Positions 1-14,100 of a stretch of 64,000 nucleotides of DNA are shown one piece after another. Numbering within the stretch: position 1 is the stretch's first letter; each line of letters opens with the position of its first letter. Under the pieces are notes generated by a model. It was not told the DNA's origin. It saw nothing but the letters and a program-made list of their open reading frames with translations, and did no database searches. This DNA comes from Glandiceps talaboti (lineage: Eukaryota; Hemichordata; Enteropneusta; Spengelidae). The translations under genes and the position numbers were made by a program. The DNA lies in NCBI RefSeq assembly GCF_964340395.1, contig NC_135554.1, positions 2,006,501 to 2,070,500 of the forward strand. The letters are read 5' to 3'.

Positions 1-91
1 TTACACTGTATACTTTGTTTTTGTTGTTTTCTACCCATCATCCTATTCAAGCCATTCCATGCTTCATAAGCATTACCCCCAGATTATATAT

Positions 92-275
<184 letters not shown>

Positions 276-1590
276 ATTCTGTTTGATTTAAAATGTATTT
301 TACATTTAGAGGACTCCTAAAGGACTATATATCCTATTTAAATAAGTTAATAAAAATAACACAAATAATTTTATTGTTGTTTTATTGTAAGAATGATCGA
401 CGAATAGAATTACAAAACGAGGTAATGCAGTTTGATAAATTTCGTCACCGGAAGTGACAAAACTTATATTAATTCTAGACCTTGACCTGGTGCTGCCACA
501 TGACAACCGAAAGTCTGTGTAATTTTCTTTTAATTCCTGTACAACTTTCCTTTTTGTTTTGTAAGTAGCCTTCCGATACACACAAGTCGCGTAACTGCTA
601 GCTTTAGATCTTCCACAGAGCCACTCATAAGATTTACATCCGCATGCTGTGGTGTCTACAACTCCAACTGAGCGATAAACGTATATAATTAACCATGGTT
701 TACCCGACCTAAGAAAACATGCGCATATGATTTTCAACAAAGAGGTGATTATCCAGTTGCGCGTGCGCTGGAACACGTGAATTCGAGTGACCTTTCTCAC
801 TTACTAAATAAGTCTGACAAACTGTAACCCTCCAACATTGATATGTCAAAATTACGTCACCGCACGTGACTTGCCCGCTTCTTTACTTTCCAGTTTCTCA
901 CTAAGATTTTTTTTATTCCACATAGACAGCATTACCATTTCTCGTTCCATAGGCTTTCACCCAATACAAATCGTTTAATTAAACAAATCAAGTTCAGCTT
1001 TCTCACGGCAACAATAAAGTCTAATCATATGACACGCACCGTATATGCGCGTTCCACAAAGGACCCAGATGCAACTGTCTTTTGTTACGCCGTCACCATT
1101 TATTTAATGGGTCGCTTAAAAGCTTGTAGATGTGCAAATAAGAGTTTCTGTATCTTGTAGACATGGTGAATATAAGACACGAACTTGCCAAGTCTCAAAG
1201 AATCGACGAATGCGCAAAGTGATGGGAAACGGTCGCACTGACAACCGCAGTGCATTTTTAAATCGTTTCACTCCTCTGGTGAAGTTAATATCTACATAGA
1301 ACTGAAGGTTATTGTTATGCGATTTAAAGAAAATTTTGAATCAATACATTGTATACCAAATAAACCAACTTTATAGGGCCAAAGTTTTTGGAAATTCCCC
1401 CTTTTTTGCGAAACTCCCAGAGAACACTGCGTATTAGTGCCGCTACGCATGCGTAGTAATACGAAACCGCCTAATTAACTATTCGCGTATAGACTGAAAT
1501 ATTGAGACTGTCCTTCAACCAAAATCATCACAGGATCGCAGGAATTTTGCCAGTAGAAAATAGGCCTATAACTTTCCTCAGATACCGGAG
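276..1590 (+). promoter_or_regulatory. upstream region and candidate promoter/5'UTR of the SAMD1-like gene
   Basis: This is the stretch upstream of the first recognised coding exon. It holds CACGTG E-boxes at 774-779 and 863-868, an NRF1-like GC-rich motif at 758-769 and a perfect 14-bp palindrome (CTACGCATGCGTAG) at 1443-1456, also NRF1-like. No TATA box stands out. Motif-rich TATA-less DNA of this sort is common at housekeeping chromatin-gene promoters. The transcription start cannot be placed without RNA data. Confidence 0.35.
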
Positions 1591-2109
1591 ATGGCAAACG
1601 CCAAGTACAAAGATTGGATACTGGAAACGATCGACTCTCTTCGGAAGCGAAAAGCGCGACCCGACATTGAACGTATTTGCCACATGGTCGAGCGCAAACA
1701 TGGAGTAGCGGCCGCTGAAACTGAGGCAGAGTTAGAACGCTTAGTTGATTCTGAAATCGTTATTAAAGTAGACTACAAAGGAAGCACAAGTTATCGCAAC
1801 GCAGCTAAGTGGAGAAAAAGCCATCTAAGTGGCAATGTTTTGAACTCCGCCGAAGCCACGCGAATTTTGAAGACTGCTGTGAAGAAATTGACCGAGGAAG
1901 ATGGCCGCAGTTCGGGCACAGGAATTCGAGAAATCGAAAAGTTTTTAACGTCGCAGGATCATTGTACTAAATTCGTCAAGTCCCATCTGATTGTAGCGTT
2001 GCAGAGAGAAGTTGAAGCTGGTAGACTTGTGGAGTTAAAAAATGGCAACTATACATACTCAAGAGAGAGCGAATCGCCTAAAAAAGCCGGCCGCCCTGCC
2101 AAACGGAAG
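1591..2109 (+). CDS. SAMD1: exon 1: start codon and tandem winged helices (residues 1-173)
   Basis: Begins [20 protein letters not shown], close to the KAT6A/B and SAMD1 N-terminus; the ATG sits in an acceptable context (GGAG ATG G). Residues 1-75 form the SAMD1-like winged helix and 84-155 the second winged helix, as in KAT6A WH1-WH2. The exon ends in a basic GRPAKRK patch (AT-hook/NLS-like). The donor is AAG|gtaaag at 2110, phase 0. The frame runs nine codons past the donor to a stop, as expected for intron read-through. Confidence 0.93.
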
Positions 2110-5100
2110 GTAAAGCAAGACTCGATTCATTTGCTTTGAAATACAGCTACTATACGGATCATTTGCATATCCGTTGAACTCAAATTGATTGCCGTGTTCT
2201 CAGCTTTTAGTGACTGGGGATATAAACACAAGTTTGACCCTAAAAACTTGCCGCGCTTAAATCCCGTGCATAGGGGTGGGTACGCGTGATAAAAAGCTAG
2301 AAGTCTATGCTTGTATTTTTGTTTCCAATTGTACATTTAGCTGGAAATTGAACGTGTATTAGGAAGCCAGACATTCCCAAAAAGGCCGCACGACAGTGAA
2401 ATTACGTGTCGCGTGAATAAAATTTACATATCACTTTTGAGGACGTGCGCTTTTTTCATCACCATTTTCGCAGTTTGATGTCATTCAAATTGGGTAGCAT
2501 TTACATTTTGTTCTATTCGCATTGTTTTTGTTGTTATACGAGACATGTTAATTCCTTTTAGGTTTCGTATTTTGAGAAATATACTGCCACATTTCTTCAC
2601 AAATTACGCGCGTCTGTCTCAGTGTCGATAAATAATTCTCCATCGCGGTCAAGCCAATATAAAAGGCGCTTAAAATTATGCGACTTGGCATCAACGGTTA
2701 GAAACTGTTCAAGTCAATCGGTTATCGAAAGAGTTCGTAAAAGACTATGTTATCTTTACACATGTTATCGGGCCACCCCCTTTTGTCATGGTGAAATTCT
2801 TAGTGCTGCAAACTTGCAAATTTCATGTATGGGAGGGGTGTCGGTGCAGTGGGGGCCTGGAGAATAAACCTATGAAGAAAGGGCATGTCTGTGTTTAGTA
2901 CATTGGAAGCATTTTTCACGAATTATTTCCTAACATGTCGATAAATATTCCTTTGAAGATTGAAGGGATTGTATAGATATTCCTTATGTTAGTATTTTTA
3001 AGTGCCGTTAAGGTATTACACACTAATTGGAGTAATAACTAACATAAATGTATTTTGTTGCCAGTGGTGGCTAGTCTTGTGACACCTCAGGAAAATCTGT
3101 CAATCTATGAATGTATCTCACAAGTACATCCATGGTCAAAACATGATTACTTTGGTACTTTCACCTCAAAACATGATTACTTTGCTACTTTCACCTCAAA
3201 ACACGACCTTCTTTCGTTTTTATTTGTTTGTTTTTTGTTTTGTTTTTTATAAAAATGAATATACCTCATGTAAACAATTAAAGGTATTTACTGGTATTTA
3301 AATATTTGTACTAAATGTGTAATGAACAATAGAAAGTTTTATTTTTGAAAATACAAGAGCACATCTTTTGAAGGTTTCCAATTCAATTTCTTGTGATGAA
3401 ATGCAAAATGTTTTAGCAAATGTTAAATGGAACACAGAAGTCATACCAGGTCCAAGTACTAGGAATAATTGAATCAATTGCATGGCTAATGACTTGACAC
3501 TTGACCTATGACCTTAACCTCAGTTGCATGGCTAGTGACTTGACATTTGACCTATGACCTTAACGTCAATTGCATGGCTGGTGAAGTGATATTTGACCTG
3601 TGACCTTAAAGCTGTATGTAATGAGTGAAGCACAATGGAGAGTAAAATAGAAAAGGAAGAGTAGATGAGGTCGTGTTCCCTCTAACCAACAACAACATGG
3701 TTTGTTGGCTCAAAATAACAAAATCTAAGTAACATGTTGTCCGTCACCATATACATGTAATGTTCTCCACATAGTTTTGATAGCAGGGCAGCTCTTTGCA
3801 AAATTTATTCACACGGTTTGCATATCACTAACGTTTAGTGTTCTCAGGAACAAAAAATTATTTAAGTTTAAGTTTGTTTATTTATTTTCTAAAGTGCCTT
3901 TTCTATTTAAAATATTCAAAAGCGCTGCACATAAAATACAAAAACATAAAAAAGGTGAATGCTACAAAAACAAGTACACCGTTAAGACCCTTAAAATGTC
4001 ATATTAAAAGGATAGTGAATGGTCATTAAAATTATAGACTGAGACTTGTTATAAAAGCCTTAAAAATGTCAAATAAAAAAACGAACGATTTCAAGTAATT
4101 ACAATGATTAGGTTTCTCACGAAAGCTGAAATTATTTCAAATTATTTCAAACAATAAAGATTATTTTTCTAAGGGAAACTACAATTATTTCAAACTCTGA
4201 GCTCAACGGAAAATTGGAAGTAAGCTTACTGCTGCTACATACAAATTGTCATTGATAATCTGCATTATTTTTAGATAGAATAAAATCTAATCAACAAAAA
4301 ACAAAAGTACTCATGCCACCCAAGGATGTATGTACATAATTATTACAATAACTTGATCGTAGCGTAGCATTGGTAGGAACATTCGAGACAGTTGAGAGGA
4401 AAAAAGTTCGATAGAACAGGGTGATGTGGGTTTTTGATCTGTCCTGTTTGACGTCACACAGGTGAAGATTTGCATGTATTTATGTGATAATATGTGAAAA
4501 CAGAAATATTGGATAACATTTGAAAACAAATATGGGATAAGTTGTGAAAACATAGATATGAAGGGTAATATAAATAAAACAGAAATATAGGATATGTGAA
4601 AAACTCATATATGTAAGAGGAGAAATACAGAATAATGGAAAAGTACCTTTTTGTCAAATTTTAATTTGTGTGTATCAGATGAGACTCATAATGGTAGCTA
4701 ATAACAACACAACAAATAATGAAATGAGATGGCTTTATTTGTAATTCTGTACCAGGACAATATCTTGCATGTTGAATTACTATGATAGCAAAGCCACATT
4801 ATTTGACCGCATTTTAAAATAGCACAATTTTGTTACAGTCATAGTACACTTACCTATTGCAGTTTTTAAATCTAACAAGGTTTTACTTCCCATAAGGGGA
4901 GAGTAATTTGAATAATTAATGATTTTCAGCAATGTATATCTTGAGAATACACAGTTCAATTCAGATAATTGGCACCTACATCAGCTATAGCAAAGCACGC
5001 ATGCACGTTAAAGCATGTTGGCATAGGATTGTAGTTTTAATGAGTAACTTGCATAATTAGCTCTGCTATCAGCATAATTAGCTCTGCTATCAGCATAAGC

Positions 5101-8100
5101 TTTAGGTATAGGTTGGTATAGGTATAGAGGTATAAGGGGCCGTGTCATTTTAAAACTGACGCACAAGAAACGTTATTTCTTCGTTTTAGTTTAATCCCCC
5201 TCCCCCCCTCAAAGCAAAATGTCTTAATGTGAAATTGGAAAATGAACGACCTGTCCTACATGTATGTTTATATCATATACCATGACATCGATAAACACAA
5301 CAAACTCAAATTGCAATTCAAATTGTAAAACATTTTACTGTTTCTACAAAACATAGTTTCAATTGGAAATTGTATTTACCAGTTCTCGTGCTTTTTAGCC
5401 TTCAAGTTGTTTCTGTCGAGTCATATTTATTTGCATGTTTCCTCAATTTATACACGTTGATTTTGACTGTCGCACCACGACAGTGATGAACACGTTGATG
5501 CCAGCTGCGACTTTCACATGCAAGCTTCAATTATCACGTGAAAATATCTACAAATCTGTTTGGAATTACTAAACTATTGCTGAATAATTATTTCAGGCTA
5601 TTGAACTTTTGATTTTCACGTTGATAGAAGGATTGAATCAACATCAGTTGAACGATCAACTTGTTGCTAGTGCTGAAATAAACGTTTGTAATACCATGCT
5701 ATCTATGACAATTTAGTCTAAGTTTAGAGGTCACGTTAAGATGTGACATCTCATCGGTAATTTCAGGATTTACATTCGTATTAGTTTCACGTTTTACCCC
5801 AACATGGCCTAACTTAGAACCTTCGCATAGGTGGATTTTGGCAATGTCCTCTCCACATACTAGTAGTCTATTCAAATCAATTATCGTGAAGGTCCTTTAA
5901 AAGTTGCCACTACAATTAAACGATCGGCTCTGATCACGTACCCACTTCGCTAACTTTCGTTGACAAGATCACATGTTGTTACCATGTACTGGCGTGCAAT
6001 GTTGTTTATATTTTTGTACGATGAATCCCTTCATGTCTGAAACAGCTAACCCATCTAGAATTTAGCATTACATGTAGGTAATCCTAAAATGTATAGCTAT
6101 GTCAGACATTTTAAAAACTGAGAGTTGCAGGTACAAGTAAATGAGGTAATGTCTACAATAAGTGTAATGCCTTGCTTGGACTGTACACTTATCATTGTAG
6201 TAAAAAAAACAGCTATTCTGACCGATAGGTCGCTTGTTGGTAATTAGGGTTTATCTTAAGAATGTAAACTGCAAATTTCATATAATTTGGTACATATACC
6301 AACCATAAGAATGTGCAGAAGTTTGTTGACATAACCTTTACTTTTAATAAGTATCTTCAGTAATTGAGTATATCTTTGGAATGCATGCTATATATACTCT
6401 GAAGCCTGTTGATATAGTTTATAATTTAATGACTAATTTGTATAATTAATTATTTCCAGTAATTAGGTTATATCTTAAGACAGCAAACTTCAAATTTTAT
6501 TTAACTTGGTACATCCATCAACCATATTAAATCATACCTGTTTTATGTAGTTGTTTATGTATTTTTCAGTTATGTTATTTTGCATAAATAATAATTTTGA
6601 TAGTTAAACAAGATGTATAGTATTCAATTATTAAATTCAGATACATGTACATTTGTAATTGGTACATTGTAAAGATGTGTATGTGTCCACTGTCTATGGT
6701 TTTTGTTACCATTTCTGTTGAGATGTGAAGTACGGGCAATTTGCGTACAGCAGCTGATCTAACCACACATTTCGTCGTTTATGAATCCTTGGGATGTAAT
6801 TGTATCTCAATCTAGTTGGGAAATTGTTCAGATGAAAACGATGGCATGAGAAATGTGCATTTTGTGTTAAAAATGTGATTTTTGGTCAAAAAACTTGATT
6901 TCCAAAAACTACTGGGCAGATTGGCATGAAATTTGCTGGGAACATTCTTAGAGGTGACTAAATTTAAATTTTTTCATGACATGATGATTCCATCAGTAAT
7001 ATGCAAATTAGGACTAAAAATGTGCCTTTTTGGTCAAAAATCATTAATTCCAAAACCACTCAGCAGATTGGGCTGAAATTTAATTGGGATGCATCTGTGG
7101 GTGTATAGATGAATAGATATTAAGCAAATAATGGTCAGTAATATGCAAATTAGGTGTAAACGTGAATTTTGGTCAAAAATTTATATCTCAAAAAGTACTT
7201 GGCAGTATAGTTTGGTGAAATAACATCATCTGGTAGGCAAGTGAGTAAGCATTCAAAAAATATATGCAAATATCCCTAGCAACCATGACCACGCCCATAG
7301 CAACAACCAAAAAGGTGGTGTATTTCCAAAAAGATAGATAGGAACAGGGATTAATAGACAAGTAAATAAACATTCAAAAAATGTATGTAAATTTGCCTAG
7401 CAACAAGATTGCCCATAGCAACAGATAAATGATCATGTGTTTTGCAAAGATAACAAGGGTTAATAGACAAGTGAATAAACAATCGAAAAATGTATATAAA
7501 TATGCCTAGCAACAAGACCATGCCCATAGCAACAGCCAAACGGTGGTGTATTTTACAATGGTAACAATTGGGATTAATAGACAAATGAATAAACATTCAA
7601 AAAATGTATGCAGATATACCTAGCAACAAGACAATAACCATAGCAACAGCCAAATGATCATGTATATTGCAAAGATAACATCAGGGATTCATAGACAAGT
7701 GAACAAACATTCAAAAAATGTATGCAAATATGTTTAGCAACATTTAACTTGAATTTTCAAACAAAGTCACGTGATATATCCATTGCCGTCTTGTTGCTTG
7801 TCTAGCTCATTGACATGGTATTTCCTAGCAGTGCCAGGACGTCCACGTATGTGCACATGCACACAGGTGACGTTCCACATTGATTAGGTTTCTCTAGCAT
7901 GTATGACATCGACACTTGTATGTCACCCAATGAAATTTCAGTTGAACGTCATATGACAGTTGCAATGTACACAGTTACTACTATCCAATAGTGTCACCCA
8001 ATGAAATTTCAGTTGAACGTCATATGACAGTTGAAATGTACACAGTTACTACTATCTAATAGTGTCACCCAATGAAATTTCAGTTAAACGTCCTATGACA

Positions 8101-11100
8101 GTTGAAATGTACACAGTTACATGCATTGCATATATTGACTGACAAAAGTAGCTTTGAAATATCTTGTTGGCATATAGCAATGCATAATAAAAAACTACTA
8201 TCCAATAGCATGAAAGGGATAAAAATGGTTGGCAAATAGTTTGCGAAAGGCACCTTGTTGTATTTGAATATGCTTATCCCACAACTTTCAAACTGTAAAT
8301 GCAATGCTAGGTTTAGGTGTTTATTATCAAGGGAAAGTCAGATATTTGGAACATACCATTGCCATTTTATTAAGTAAATATGTAAATATGTAACTTGTAA
8401 AGCAGCCTCATCAAGCAATTTATCTACCAAATAGTAATCTAATTTAATACCATGCTGATAGAATCAAAGTGATCTTTCACCTGTGACCTAGCTTCAACAT
8501 CTTCATTTGTATAACAATACATGTATACAAAAAATGTACATGGCAAAACTGTTTCAAAATTTTCTCCCAATTACAAGCATATGCAGTACATACTCCTAAT
8601 TTACATAATAACTATAGAATGCCATTGGAATTCAATACAATTACATATGTAATAAAAAAGTATTGTTATTTTCTATAATTCAGTCACTCTCGCTAGGTCA
8701 TGAACACTGGTTCAGAAATACAACAATTGTAGCCAATTCTTGCTTTGACACAAATTGAAAGAAAAGTGCTGTACCTTCATTCCACCTTCATTTTAATGTG
8801 AAATTAGTACATTTTTGGTTTACCAACTATATATAAATCTTTATCTTTGACTAATTTCTGTACAAAATATGGATTACCTGTTCAACAGTGATTTTTGACA
8901 TTCCATGGCATTATTGACACAATTCCAATAGCATGGAAAAGGGAAATTAAATTAACTTCTGAATCTTGAAACACTTTTCAACATAATACTATTACTACAG
9001 ACAAGATTTGTAAAACTATGTACACAACGGTTTTAAGATAATAATGTAAAAAAATAAGACAAAGCCTCCGAAATGTGTGGAGAAGTGGTGTGAGGTATTT
9101 AATATATCTAAAGATGAATTTTGGGATTACTTTGCATGGATTAAAAAAATTACAGATGATGTATTGCTTCAATCTTTTCAATACAAAATGATCAATCGCA
9201 TAATTTGTACAAATAGATTTCTTTTCCTTCGAAAACTCCTTGATCATGAGAGATGTACCTCCTGTAACTTAGAAACAGAAACTTTGAGACATCTATTTTA
9301 TGATTGCCAAATTGTTAAACTCGTCTGGAACTTTGTATTTAATCTTTGTGATACGACTTTTTCAGAAAAAGAAATATTGTTAGGTATTATTAGCACAAAC
9401 CCTAATGTCTACAGTTGGAATATTATCTGTTTATTGACTAAGAGATATATTTTCAGTTGCAAAGTGAACAAAGTTGAACCAATGATCACTGTCCTTGCTG
9501 AAAAATTCAAGAACTATAGGAAGCTGCTAGAGTGTTATGCCTACGAACCAAAGACAAAAAAGATAATTGATAGCCTTGAGGAATATTTGTAATATAACTT
9601 GTAGTCAACTTTATTTTATCTCTTCATCTACCTTGATTGCATCTAAATGTATTGTGTACTGCAATATGGGGCTTGGTTCTTCTCTTTTCTAATGTTCCTG
9701 TTTTTGGCTTTTTCTTACCTTGTCTTTCTTTTGTTTTTGTGTTTTTTGTATTAACAATGAAATGAAAATTTAAATTAAAAAAAAACTATATATAAATCAG
9801 TACATTTAACAGTAGCTATTTTTGTTATTTTCAGCGAGTCAAGAAAACACATGGGCCTGAGTTTGAACAGGAACCAATATCTAAACCAAGTGTCAAAGAG
9901 GAAGAAGTAATTGATACAAAGTGTGATTATTGCCTTCTTACTGCTGATTGTAACAGACGTGGAGAAACTGAAGACCTTCTCATTTGCAAAGACTGTAATG
10001 CCAAAGGTGAACCCTTTAAATCTAAACAAGCAAAGCAACTGTTGTTACAACATCATGTTTAATCATCAGGTTTAACTAGATACGTCCATCCTTCATCTCA
10101 GTGGCTGATAGAAAATGGTCAAAGTGGTACAGTAGACTTACCTGAGTATCACCTTTCATCTCAATATAAATACAAATTATCAATGCATGTAGATATATCT
10201 CTTACCATGAGATTGATTAATTTCTCTTCAATTTCTTCTGAATTACTACTGATCTTAGTATGAAATGAATAAGAGTATGCTTTTACTTGTTTACTTGTCT
10301 ACATTCTGTATGATTGGATCTCAACAACTTAGAATTAGATTGTATGATTGGATCTCAATGACTTTAGTATAATTGGATCTCAATGACTTAGAATTAGATA
10401 GTATGAATGGATCTCAATGACTTAGAATTAGATAGTATGAATGGATCTCAATGACTTAGATAGTATGAATGGATCTCAATGACTTAGGTAGTATGAATGG
10501 ATCTCAATGACTTAGAATTAGATAGTATGAATGGATCTCAATGACTTAGGTAGTATGATTGGATCTCAATGACTTAGAATTAGATAGTATGAATGGATCT
10601 CAATGACTTAGGTAGTATGATTGGATCTCAATGACTTAGGTAGTATGAATGGATCTCAATGACTTAGGTAGTATGATTGGATCTCAATGACTTAGGTAGT
10701 ATGAATGGATCTCAATGACTTAGGTAGTATGAATGGATCTCAATGACTTAGAATTAGATAGTATAATTGGATCTCAATGACTTAGAATTAGATAGTATGA
10801 ATGGATCTCAATGACTTAGGTAGTATGATTGGATCTCAATGACTTAGAATTAGATAGTATAATTGGATCTCAATGACTTAGAATTAGATAGTATGAATGG
10901 ATCTCAATGACTTAGAATTAGATAGTATAATTGGATCTCAATGACTTAGAATTAGATAGTATAATTGGATCTCAATGACTTAGAATTAGATAGTATAATT
11001 GGATCTCAATGACTTAGAATTAGATAGTATGAATGGATCTCAATGACTTAGAATTAGATAGTATGAATGGATCTCAATGACTTAGATAGTATGAATGGAT

Positions 11101-14100
11101 CTCAATGACTTAGGTAGTATGAATGGATCTCAATGACTTAGAATTAGATAGTATGAATGGATCTCAATGACTTAGGTAGTATGATTGGATCTCAATGACT
11201 TTAGTATAATTGGATCTCAATGACTTAGGTAGTATGAATGGATCTCAATGATTTAGATAATATGATTGGATCTCAACAACTTAGAATTAGATTGTATGAT
11301 TGGATCTCAACAACTTAGAATTAGATTGTATGATTTTACCTCAATGACTTAGTATGAATGGATCTCAATGAATTAGATAGTATGAATGGATCTCAATGAC
11401 TTAGTATGATTGGATCTCAATGACTTAGTATGATTGGATCTCAATGACTTAGATAGTATGAATGGATCTCAATGACTTCGTATGATTGGATCTCAATGAC
11501 TTAGATAGTATGAATGGATCTCAATGACTTCGTACAATTGGATCTCAATGACTTAGATAGTATGAATGGATCTCAATGACTTAGTATGATTGGATCTCAA
11601 TGACTTAGTATGATTGGATCTCAATGACTTAGATAGTATGAATGGATCTCAATGACTTCGTATGATTGGATCTCAATGACTTAGATAGTATGAATGGATC
11701 TCAATGACTTAGTATGATTGGATCTCAATGACTTAGATAGTATGAATGGATGTCAATGACTTCGTATGATTGGATCTCAATGACTTAGATAGTATGATTG
11801 GATCTCAATGACTTAGATAGTATGAATGGATGTCAATGACTTCGTATGATTGGATCTCAATGACTTAGATAGTATGAATGGATCTCAATGACTTAGTATG
11901 ATTGGATCTCAATGACTTAGTATGATTGGATCTCAATGACTTAGATAGTATGAATGGATCTCAATGACTTCGTATGATTGGATCTCAATGACTTAGATAG
12001 TATGAATGGATCTCAATGACTTCGTACAATTGGATCTCAATGACTTAGATAGTATGAATGGATCTCAATGACTTAGTATGATTGGATCTCAATGACTTAG
12101 TATGATTGGATCTCAATGACTTAGATAGTATGAATGGATCTCAATGACTTCGTATGATTGGATCTCAATGACTTAGATAGTATGAATGGATCTCAATGAC
12201 TTCGTACAATTGGATCTCAATGACTTAGATAGTATGAATGGATCTCAATGACTTAGTATGATTGGATCTCAATGACTTAGATAGTATGATTGGATCTCAA
12301 TGACTTAGATAGTATGAATGGATGTCAATGACTTAGATAGTATGAATGGATCTCAATGACTTCGTATGAATGGATGTCAATGACTTCTCAACGACTTAGT
12401 ATCATTGGATCTCAATGACTTAGATAATATGAATGGATCTCAATGACTTAGATATGTATGTCATAGACTTTTTTCCACTGTCTTTCCAGCTCATCCATCT
12501 TGCATGAACTACTCAGCAGAGCTTGCTGTGAAAGCAAGGATGTCACCATGGCAATGCTTTGATTGTAAGACATGCTTCATTTGTGGTGACTCTGGAGATG
12601 CAGTAAGTAAGATAGTTGTGTCTTGGTGGGGTTGGGGAAGACAAGTACAATTGGCTCTGTGTGCAGCCATATCTCTTATATGCAATGGCCAATTTCTTTC
12701 AAACCTAGCACAAAAATGATGTACTATATCATATGGGAACATATGCATGTCACGTTGTTTCACCACATTGACAGAATGCTTCAAAATTAAGATTTACTGC
12801 TTAACTCCAAAATCTAGAGACCCATTTAAGTGTCTATGTTGTGATATGTAAGTGTGGCCAAAATTCATCATTTGTTTACAGGTAAGAGGCGAAATCAAAA
12901 TCAAAACATTGTAATTACTTGGCCTAATGAGTAAAGACTAGTAGCTACCAGTAGATACTATGTACTACAACTTCAGTAAATATCATAAGTCTCGACGCAT
13001 ATTCATGAACCTTTAGTTTGTAGACAATAAAAAGTAAACACCTATTGTCTGTCATTCATGAGCCCAAAGTACAACCAAATTACACATAGTCTTCATTATT
13101 CCATTATGCAAAAAACTTCATGAAACTCAAAGACTTTCTTTCCTGTGAAAATCACTTTCACACATACTTTTTGAAAGTTGTCATTCATTCTATATCTTTC
13201 AAACAATCAACATGTCTTTCCTACATCATTTAGGTCAACAAAGATCAGAAGGTACAGGGAATATTTTGCCCGTTGGCCATTTTGTTTACTATCATGCTAG
13301 TTCAAATTGTCACCAGTTTTATATTTGATAAGTGCTCAAATATGAGTTTACATTGTAATATTAGATCAACCAATTCATCACAATCTTTTGACATTTCTTT
13401 GAGAAACACCATTGATCAAGTTTAACCTTTCTCATGTTTTATTGTATCAGTTTATTTTTTCTGCATATTGAATTTGACACCGTTGTGCAAACCTCCGTTT
13501 ACATGCTAAAGGAATGGAGAAACCTCTGTTCTACTACCCCTAAGTAGTTAGTCCCCGCGGACGAAGTCCGGAACGGGGACTTATGGGTTGGGTTCCGTCT
13601 GTCTGTCCGTCCGTCCGTCCGTCTGTCCGTCCGTCCGCAGCTGTTTCTTGGAGATGCCTGGACCGATTTTTTTCAAACTTGGTACAGGGGCAACATACTA
13701 TGGCATACATATGCACGTCAATTTGTTTTATGATACGATCCAATATGGTCGCCTAGCAACCATTTTGTTTGCGAATTTTCCCTGTCTAGAGCCATAACTC
13801 AGACATGCTTTAACAGATCTCATTCAAAGTTGGTATTAGGACAGTGTTCTATGACATACATGTGCATATTCATTGTTGTCATGATACGATCCAATATGGC
13901 CGCCTAGCAGCCATTTTGTTTGTGAATTTTCCATGTCCAAAGCCATAACTCAGACATGCTTGAACAGATCTCATTCAGAGTTGGTATTAGAACAGTATTC
14001 TATAACATACATGTGCATATCCATTTTTGTCGTGATACGATCCAATATGGCTGCCTGCCAGCCATTTTGTTTGTGAATTTTCCATGTCCAAAGCCATAAC

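Noticed and set aside
306-800. 164-codon minus-strand frame with several Cys (CGCKSYEWLCGR ...)
   Set aside because: The middle part looks mildly protein-like, but I can match it to no family. The frame runs through AATAAA signals near 344-380 and has no clear splice acceptor or start. It could be a 3' exon of a neighbouring gene; not supportable from sequence alone.
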